From Pirellulaceae bacterium (GTDB lineage Bacteria > Planctomycetota > Planctomycetia > Pirellulales > Pirellulaceae): a stretch of 12,236 nt of DNA. Under the pieces are notes generated by a model. The model worked only from the letters and a program-made list of their open reading frames with translations, was not told where the DNA came from and searched no databases. This document shows positions 5,688 to 12,236 of this stretch, piece after piece. The stretch is from the NCBI GenBank assembly GCA_020846515.1, contig JADLDX010000186.1:1-12236 (forward strand), read 5' to 3'. The position numbers were made by a program, and so were the translations under genes. The first letter of the stretch is position 1. Each line of letters opens with the position of its first letter.

Positions 5688-6023
5688 CTATGGTTCCATC
5701 GTCGGCGACACTGGACTGCCCGCATCCTTGCGTCCCGAGCCCTCGAAACGACTAATGATGCGGACCTCCATGTCATGTTGGCATTCAATCTGACAACTCA
5801 GTCGAACGCCCGATAGCTGCCGCGACGACAAAGCCGCCTCTTCCGCCGGTCGCTTCTCCGCCGGCTCACCCGACACAAATTCGACGCGACATGTCGTGCA
5901 GCGGGCTTTACCCCCGCAAGCATGCAATTGATCGACTTGCAAATCTTCGGTTAATGCTAGCACTAATCGCTTACCAGCGGCCACCTCGGCTGAGGCACCG
6001 CCTTCGACGCTGATTTTTGGCAT
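5688..6023 (-). CDS. [2Fe-2S] ferredoxin, adrenodoxin-like cysteine spacing
   Basis: A 111-aa soluble electron carrier. Cysteines C36, C42, C45 and C77 lie in CGGKARCTTC and LSCQ; spacing is C-x5-C-x2-C then x31-C. The x5 spacing matches adrenodoxin/Isc-type or bacterial 2Fe-2S ferredoxins rather than the x4 plant type. The N-terminal strands and the conserved acidic region before and after the cluster loop are present. The C-terminal 15 residues after IISRFEG are variable. The start is ATG 6023, without a clear Shine-Dalgarno. The redox partner is not identifiable: neighbours are a divergent membrane protein and, convergently, the cysteine-rich gene. No Isc/Suf genes lie in the window. Confidence 0.9.
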   Translation of the reverse strand: MPKISVEGGASAEVAAGKRLVLALTEDLQVDQLHACGGKARCTTCRVEFVSGEPAEKRPAEEAALSSRQLSGVRLSCQIECQHDMEVRIISRFEGSGRKDAGSPVSPTMEP

Positions 6024-6154
6024 GGGAACACTTTCGATAGGAATGGGATGAGCGAGGAACCGGGCCAGCAGAACTCCGGACTGGTCTCAACGTGACATTG
6101 ACTTGATAACCCAATTGTCAGTACACAACAACTCCCCCACTTCTCGCAGGACTG

Positions 6155-6799
6155 GTGAATCGACTCATGCTTGCACCCGACCGAATCAGTTGCTTTTGGC
6201 CTGGACTTGCGCAGGCCTGGTGGCGTGGCAGCCTGACGGGGCTGGTCGCAGCCATTAGCTTTGGTTGGGGCCTCTGTGTGCTGATGCTGGCTACTTTCGT
6301 GTGGCCCAACTGGTTCTGGTCTTGGCTGACCACACTTTGTTGGGTGGCCATGCTGGTCTTTTGGCTCATCGAATGCGTGCGCAGTCATTGGCAGTTGGGG
6401 AAACTGAATGCCGACGCGGGCCCAGTCGCCGGTGACGATCGGTTTGCACGCGCTCAGGCGGAGTATTTGCGCGGCAATTGGTTTGAGGCTGAGTCGCTCC
6501 TGCATGCGGTGTTGAGCGACACGCCGCGCGACGCCGAAGCTCATTTGTTGCTGGCCGGTGTGCTGCGACACTCGGGTCGCTTGGCAGCCGCACTTCGCCG
6601 TCTGGATCAGATGGAACTACTCGATACTGCCGCTCGTTGGAGCTTCGAAATTCGGCGCGAGCGGCATTTGCTGCTGAAACGACAGTCGGCCACTGCCGAA
6701 TCGACTGCCTCGGCTGCCGATGCGCAGCCGGCTGAAGGGCCTGCGATGGATGGGGAGGACAGCGTGGTAGTTGGACAGATGTCTGTCGAAGCTGCTTAA
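6155..6799 (+). CDS. Two-helix membrane protein with TPR-like soluble domain
   Basis: A 214-aa protein. Two hydrophobic, tryptophan-rich helices lie at about 27-50 and 53-75, joined by a PNW turn, so the protein is probably anchored as a hairpin with both ends in the cytoplasm. Residues about 95-165 contain a TPR-like helical repeat (FARAQAEYLRGNWFEAESLL, then DAEAHLLLAGVLRHSGRLAA). The tail (170-214) is acidic, Ala/Ser-rich and probably disordered. TPR segments usually mediate protein-protein contacts; no partner can be named. GTG at 6155 follows AGGA closely (4 nt); ATG at 6167 is an alternative that loses four residues. Divergent from the ferredoxin gene with 131 bp between, which must hold both promoters. 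Confidence 0.75.
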   Translation: MNRLMLAPDRISCFWPGLAQAWWRGSLTGLVAAISFGWGLCVLMLATFVWPNWFWSWLTTLCWVAMLVFWLIECVRSHWQLGKLNADAGPVAGDDRFARAQAEYLRGNWFEAESLLHAVLSDTPRDAEAHLLLAGVLRHSGRLAAALRRLDQMELLDTAARWSFEIRRERHLLLKRQSATAESTASAADAQPAEGPAMDGEDSVVVGQMSVEAA

Positions 6800-6806
6800 G
6801 ATGCTG

Positions 6807-6870
6807 CATCCCCAATGTGTGGACTATCTAAGTGTCCCACGATAATCAGCTTGAATTGGGATGGCCTTTT
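6807..6870 (+). terminator. Possible terminator/hairpin after the TPR membrane protein
   Basis: CATCCCCAAT (6807-6816) pairs, with one bulge, with ATTGGGATG (6855-6863), enclosing a second stem GTG(T)GGAC / GTCCCAC. It is followed by GCCTTTT. It starts 7 nt after the stop codon, which fits a terminator, but the stem is interrupted and the T-run short. Confidence 0.4.
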
Positions 6871-7418
6871 GTTAGAGCGTGCGAACGCTTTGCCAATGGG
6901 CGCGACCGCGTTTCTGTAGCCTGAGTGCGAAAAGGCACCTTTTGAGTAGCCGGACATGGATCGAGCGAATCCACCGCTGGACGTCAATTGCCAATTGGGT
7001 AACCGTGGAGGACGGTCAAGCGTCCGTCATTCTAAATGCTCAATTTTTCAGACTGCCTCATAGCCCCGAAAACCGATACGATGATTAATAGCCGATTTTT
7101 CCGATAAGATTTGGCACGTTTTTACTAGGTCGCACTTTTCGGAATCGGGCAGTGTCCTAGAGTTATGGCGGGTCAGAAGGAACGGGCAGGTACAAACGGA
7201 GAGTGGTATTGGAAGCATGTGGGGTTTGCGCGGGGTTTAACTTCCCGTAGTCTTGCCATTTTGACACTTGCACCCACGGTACATCATTTGCGTCCTCGGA
7301 TGCAAAGTAACGAAGTACGATGCCAAACCTGATAAGGGTTTGACACGCAGCATTAGGTCGGTCCTCCTGTGAGCGTTAGGGTCCACGTGGCCCGCGGCTA
7401 AAGAAATGAGGTTTTGAC
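6871..7418. other. Non-coding region upstream of clpC
   Basis: Nearly 550 bp without a supported gene; short frames on both strands here (for example 6879-7088) lack ribosome-binding sites and domains. It should contain the clpC promoter. Two TTGACAC words occur at 7261 and 7340, neither with a convincing -10 at 17 nt. No CIRCE element (TTAGCACTC/GAGTGCTAA) and no clear CtsR-type heptad repeat was found. Confidence 0.5.
7325..7345 (+). promoter_or_regulatory. Inverted repeat overlapping a -35-like TTGACA upstream of clpC
   Basis: AAACC (7325-7329) and GGGTTT (7336-7341) form a 5-6 bp inverted repeat around a GATAA-containing centre. Its right arm overlaps TTGACA (7340-7345). The arrangement would fit an operator over a promoter, about 75 nt before the clpC ATG. 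No good -10 is seen, so this is only a candidate. Confidence 0.2.
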
Positions 7419-9977
7419 ATGTACGAACGATTTACTGATCGCGCTCGCAAGGTCATGCAGCTGGCCAATCAAGAGGCTCAGCGTTTCAATCACGAATACA
7501 TTGGTACCGAGCACATTCTGCTAGGCCTGGTCAAAGAGGGCAGTGGAGTGGCTGCCAACGTGCTGAAGAACCTCGACGTCGACCTGCGAAAAATTCGCCT
7601 GGAAGTCGAGAAGCTGGTCCAAAGTGGGCCAGAAATGGTGACGATCGGCAAATTGCCGCAAACGCCACGAGCTAAGAAGGTCATCGAGTACTCGATGGAA
7701 GAGGCTCGCAATCTCAATCATAACTACGTCGGCACCGAGCATATTCTGCTGGGGTTGCTGCGTGAGCAAGAAGGCGTCGCCGCGCAGGTTCTGATGAACC
7801 TCGGCCTGAAACTGGAAGATGTTCGCGAAGAGGTGCTCAATCTGCTCGGCCATGGCATGGAGAGCGGTGAAGGTGGTGAGCGCGGTGGCCGCGAAGGCAC
7901 CGGCGGTGCCGCCGCCACGGGCGAACCAAGCAGCTCGACCAAAGGCTCCAAGAGCAAGACTCCGGCCCTGGACAGTTTCGGCCGCGACCTGACCGAACTG
8001 GCCAAGCAAGGCAAGTTGGACCCCGTCATTGGCCGAGCTCGCGAAATCGAACGCGCCATTCAAGTTCTTTGCCTCCGCACCAAGAATAACCCAGTCCTGC
8101 TGGGTGAAGCCGGTGTCGGTAAGACAGCTATCGTCGAGGGCTTTGCCCAACGCGTGATCAATGGTGATGTGCCTGAGATCCTGTCCGACAAACGCATCGT
8201 CGTGCTGGACTTGGCCATGATGGTCGCCGGTACGAAGTACCGCGGACAATTCGAAGAACGCATCAAAGCGGTCATGAACGAAGTCCGTCGGGCCAAGAAC
8301 ACGATTTTGTTCATCGACGAACTGCACACATTGGTTGGTGCTGGTGGAGCCGAAGGCGCTATCGACGCGGCCAATGTGCTCAAGCCTGCCCTGGCCCGTG
8401 GTGAAATTCAATGCATCGGCGCCACCACCCTGGACGAGTATCGCAAGTACATCGAAAAGGACAACGCTCTGGCTCGCCGCTTCCAAGAGATCATCGTCGA
8501 ACCGACCAGCAAGGACGAAACGATCGAGATCCTCAAGGGACTACGCGAACGTTACGAAGAGCATCATCGCGTCAAGATCACCGACGAAGCCGTGGTTAGC
8601 GCGGTCGAGATGAGCGAACGCTACATCACCGCCCGCTGCTTGCCCGATAAGGCCATCGACGTCATCGATGAAGCTGGCGCTCGAGTACGCCTGCGTACGA
8701 TGAGCAAGCCACCAGATCTGAAGGATATCGATGAAGACATCGAAAAGCTGAACAAAGAAAAAGAAGATGCGGTAGCCAACCAGGACTTCGAAAAGGCCGC
8801 CTCGCTTCGCGACAAGGCCGACAAACTTCGCAAGAAGAAAGAAACCATCACTCGTCAGTGGCGCGAAAAGAGTCGCGAAACCGATGGCGTGGTGGACGAG
8901 GAAGTGATCTCGGAAGTCGTTTCGAAGATGACCGGCATTCCGTTGACACGACTGAGCACCGAAGACAGTGCCCGGTTGATGAAGATGGAAGATGAACTGC
9001 ACAAACGCGTCGTCAGCCAAGAGCAAGCGGTTACCGCCGTCGCCAAGGCTGTCCGCCGTAGTCGCAGCGGTCTGAAGGATCCACGTCGTCCGTCGGGTTG
9101 CTTTGTGTTCGCTGGTCCCACCGGTGTCGGTAAGACCTTGCTGGCCAAGGCTCTGGCTGAATTCATGTTCGGCGACGCCGATGCCTTGGTGCAGATCGAC
9201 ATGAGCGAGTACATGGAGAAGCACAACATCAGCCGCCTGGTGGGTGCCCCTCCGGGATATGTCGGTTACGAAGAAGGTGGTCAGTTGACCGAAAAGATTC
9301 GTCGTCGGCCCTACGCCGTAGTGTTGCTGGACGAAATCGAAAAGGCTCACCCAGACGTCTTCAACATGCTCCTGCAAGTCATGGAAGAAGGTCGTTTGAC
9401 GGACAGCTTCGGACGCAACGTCGACTTCCGCAATACGATCTTGATCATGACCACCAACGCAGGCGCAGAAGCGATCAAGAACGAATCCCAATTCGGCTTC
9501 GGAACGCCGGACAAAGATAGTTCTTATGAATCGATGAAGGCGCGCGTGATGGACCAGATCGAACGCGTGTTCCGTCCTGAGTTCCTCAACCGTCTGGATG
9601 ACACGATCATCTTCCGACACTTGACCAAAGAAGATCTCAAGGGCGTGATCGACTTCGAACTGTCGAAGGTGCGCGAGCGTCTGGCAGATCGCGGTTATGG
9701 CTTGGATCTGACGGAAGGTGCCAAGGAGTTCTTGATCAAGAACGGCTCCAACCTCGACTACGGTGCTCGTCCACTACGTCGAGCCATCGAGCAACGCGTT
9801 GAAGACCCATTGGCCGAAGAGATCCTGCGCGGTGCTTTCGAAGGCACCAACACGATCGTGGTCGATGCGATCAAGGACGAAAAAGGCAAGACGATTCGCT
9901 TGGGCTTCCACGGCGAAAATCGTGCACCAGCCGAAGAGCCAGTCGCAGCCGAAGCGGCGGCCACGACCGAGCTTTAG
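7419..9977 (+). CDS. clpC: ATP-dependent Clp protease ATP-binding subunit ClpC
   Basis: An 852-aa Hsp100/AAA+ unfoldase that feeds substrates to ClpP in the cytoplasm. In order: two Clp-N repeats (each with GTEHILLGL, within 1-145); a Gly/Ser-rich linker (about 147-182); AAA domain D1 with Walker A GEAGVGKT (229-236) and Walker B ILFIDE (D300/E301); a UVR-type coiled segment in the middle domain (about 441-477, [17 protein letters not shown]), which separates ClpC from ClpA and ClpB; D2 with Walker A GPTGVGKT (566-573), Walker B VVLLDE (D638/E639) and RPEFLNR; and an SQFGFG segment at the position of the ClpP-docking loop. The C-terminal tail is Ala/Glu-rich. GAGG lies 7 nt before the ATG. 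No ctsR, mcsA or mcsB adjoins it, unlike Firmicutes. It appears monocistronic, with a terminator at 10071-10100. Confidence 0.97.
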   Translation: MYERFTDRARKVMQLANQEAQRFNHEYIGTEHILLGLVKEGSGVAANVLKNLDVDLRKIRLEVEKLVQSGPEMVTIGKLPQTPRAKKVIEYSMEEARNLNHNYVGTEHILLGLLREQEGVAAQVLMNLGLKLEDVREEVLNLLGHGMESGEGGERGGREGTGGAAATGEPSSSTKGSKSKTPALDSFGRDLTELAKQGKLDPVIGRAREIERAIQVLCLRTKNNPVLLGEAGVGKTAIVEGFAQRVINGDVPEILSDKRIVVLDLAMMVAGTKYRGQFEERIKAVMNEVRRAKNTILFIDELHTLVGAGGAEGAIDAANVLKPALARGEIQCIGATTLDEYRKYIEKDNALARRFQEIIVEPTSKDETIEILKGLRERYEEHHRVKITDEAVVSAVEMSERYITARCLPDKAIDVIDEAGARVRLRTMSKPPDLKDIDEDIEKLNKEKEDAVANQDFEKAASLRDKADKLRKKKETITRQWREKSRETDGVVDEEVISEVVSKMTGIPLTRLSTEDSARLMKMEDELHKRVVSQEQAVTAVAKAVRRSRSGLKDPRRPSGCFVFAGPTGVGKTLLAKALAEFMFGDADALVQIDMSEYMEKHNISRLVGAPPGYVGYEEGGQLTEKIRRRPYAVVLLDEIEKAHPDVFNMLLQVMEEGRLTDSFGRNVDFRNTILIMTTNAGAEAIKNESQFGFGTPDKDSSYESMKARVMDQIERVFRPEFLNRLDDTIIFRHLTKEDLKGVIDFELSKVRERLADRGYGLDLTEGAKEFLIKNGSNLDYGARPLRRAIEQRVEDPLAEEILRGAFEGTNTIVVDAIKDEKGKTIRLGFHGENRAPAEEPVAAEAAATTEL

Positions 9978-10031
9978 TCGGTTCGATCCTTCAAGCCACA
10001 TCGCTTGAACACGAACCTTGATTTAGAAATG

Positions 10032-10060
10032 CTTGATACATCAATAATTGATGTATCAAG
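10032..10060. repeat. Perfect 29-bp palindrome after clpC
   Basis: CTTGATACATCAAT, one central A, then its exact reverse complement: 14 of 14 bases pair. A further TTTGATAC follows directly (10061-10068). It is AT-rich, lies 54 nt after the clpC stop and 10 nt before the GC-rich terminator. It could form an RNA hairpin in the clpC 3' end, or be a DNA site for a dimeric protein. Confidence 0.8.
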
Positions 10061-10070
10061 TTTGATACAG

Positions 10071-10100
10071 AAACGACGGGGATCACTCCCCGTCGTTTTT
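10071..10100. terminator. Intrinsic terminator of clpC
   Basis: AAACGACGGGG and CCCCGTCGTTT form a perfect 11-bp stem around a 6-nt loop (ATCACT). It ends in TTTTT on the plus strand. It lies between the convergent clpC and phosphatase genes and has an A-run on the other side, so it may stop transcription from both. Confidence 0.92.
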
Positions 10101-10161
10101 GCTTTGAGAGTATGCGTTGTGGCTTGATCACAACTTGAATGCGCGGTCAAGGCAGAGCCAG

Positions 10162-10983
10162 TTAAGGCTTAGCCAAGAAGCTCAGCACTTGCGCATGCAC
10201 GACACCGTTGCTGCCGATGCCGTCACCGTCGCTGTAGGTCGGCTTGCCTTGCCAACTGGAAAAGCGACCGCCGGCTTCGTCGATGACAATCTGTACTGAG
10301 GCCAGATCCCACGGATTAGCGATCGGATCGACCATGACTTCCGCGCGACCGGTGGCGACCAGCAGGTAGCCATAACCATCGCCCCAAGTCCGCGTTACGA
10401 AGCTGGCTTGCTCCAACTTAGCCAAGCCTGTCTCTGCACCGCGTTTGCGGAACGAATCAAACTGGGTAGTGACAAACATGCCATGGGCTAAATCGCGCGT
10501 GGAAACTTGTGCTCGCTCGGCCGGTTTGCCAGCGTAGCTCCACCAAGCGCCGCGTCCCTGCACCGCGAAAATCATTTCTCGCAAAGGCGGAATGTAGATC
10601 GCGCCGGCCAGCACCTTGCCCTGATGTACCAAGGCCAGCAGCGTGGAGTACATCGGGACGCCACCGATAAAACTCTTGGTGCCATCGATCGGGTCGACGA
10701 TCCATTCGAACTCGGTCGAGCCGGCTTGGGTGCCGAACTCTTCACCCAAAATCGCATCGTTGGGAAACTGCTGCGCCAGGCGCTCACGCACCAAACGCTC
10801 AGCATTCTTGTCAGCGATGGTGACCGGCGAATTATCACCTTTGCGCTCGACTGCAAAGCGATCAGTCTGAAAATACTCAAGCGTGGAATCGCCAGCTGTG
10901 GTGGCCAGGTGAAGAGCTGCAGCCAGTCGGCCATCAAAACCGGTGAGTAACGATTCTGGATAATGCATGATGCGACTAGTCAT
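10162..10983 (-). CDS. hisN: Inositol-monophosphatase-family phosphatase, probably HisN-type histidinol-phosphatase
   Basis: A 273-aa Mg2+-dependent phosphatase of the IMPase fold. Metal-site residues are visible: E81 in LGEE, D97 and D100 in WIVDPIDGTKSF, and D226 in NPWD. The GGVP-MYSTLLAL stretch after the DPIDGT motif resembles HisN (histidinol-phosphate to histidinol, the penultimate step of histidine synthesis) more than inositol phosphatases or CysQ, but substrate assignment from motif alone is uncertain. Length is normal for the family. ATG 10983 begins 14 nt after the leuA stop, so the two are probably co-transcribed; neither this ATG nor the one at 10968 has a good Shine-Dalgarno. 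Co-location with leuA supports a biosynthetic role. Confidence 0.82.
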   Translation of the reverse strand: MTSRIMHYPESLLTGFDGRLAAALHLATTAGDSTLEYFQTDRFAVERKGDNSPVTIADKNAERLVRERLAQQFPNDAILGEEFGTQAGSTEFEWIVDPIDGTKSFIGGVPMYSTLLALVHQGKVLAGAIYIPPLREMIFAVQGRGAWWSYAGKPAERAQVSTRDLAHGMFVTTQFDSFRKRGAETGLAKLEQASFVTRTWGDGYGYLLVATGRAEVMVDPIANPWDLASVQIVIDEAGGRFSSWQGKPTYSDGDGIGSNGVVHAQVLSFLAKP

Positions 10984-10997
10984 TTGGAAAGGAATGG

Positions 10998-12236
<1,239 letters not shown>

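Noticed and set aside
5963..6571. 202-codon minus-strand frame overlapping the ferredoxin start and the TPR membrane gene
   Set aside because: No domain; composition is low-complexity Gln/Pro/Ser; both overlapped genes have clear protein features.
6879..7088. 69-codon plus-strand frame upstream of clpC
   Set aside because: No ribosome-binding site, no recognisable protein features.
7521..9620. Two long antisense frames inside clpC (7521-8486 and 8541-9620)
   Set aside because: They mirror a strongly conserved gene with biased codon use; no recognisable protein and no independent start signals.

Overview
The window is a chromosomal segment from a bacterium that looks like a planctomycete, most likely Pirellulaceae-like. 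This rests on gene content, not on any marker comparison. The signs are a secreted protein built from cysteine-rich repeats, a receiver-like protein with a non-canonical active site whose motifs (LVNRKLD, GFGK) I associate with planctomycetes, a cupin with a CPCG motif, moderate GC, and many short intergenic repeats and palindromes. No mobile element, CRISPR array, tRNA or rRNA is visible.

Left part (1-3767, all on the minus strand, read right to left). A cupin gene (with a possible 25-codon leader ORF overlapping its start) is followed 30 nt later by a degenerate receiver-domain protein. Then come a short-chain dehydrogenase/reductase, a YceH/DUF480 protein that overlaps an unrecognised 115-aa gene by a GTGA junction, and ribosomal protein L32 (rpmF). 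L32 is followed 6 nt later by the start of fabD, which runs off the left edge. The rpmF-fabD pair links ribosome assembly to fatty-acid synthesis, an association common in bacteria.

Middle (3768-7418). A non-coding stretch of about 0.86 kb carries a long imperfect inverted repeat and a nested stem. After it comes a secreted protein with about 47 cysteines in its mature part, ended by a strong bidirectional terminator. A [2Fe-2S] ferredoxin gene (minus) and a two-helix membrane protein with a TPR-like cytoplasmic part (plus) are divergent. About 0.6 kb of non-coding DNA then precedes clpC.

Right part (7419-12236). A complete clpC encodes a Hsp100 unfoldase of ClpCP. It is followed by a perfect 29-bp palindrome and a GC-rich terminator. 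Converging on it from the right edge is a probable two-gene operon: leuA (5' end outside the window), then an inositol-monophosphatase-family phosphatase resembling HisN.

Most genes are housekeeping. The parts most worth attention are the cysteine-rich repeat protein, the receiver-like protein with Asn at the phospho-acceptor position beside a cupin, the cupin leader ORF, and the intergenic palindromes and structured non-coding elements. I see no convincing defence system or other large novel system.
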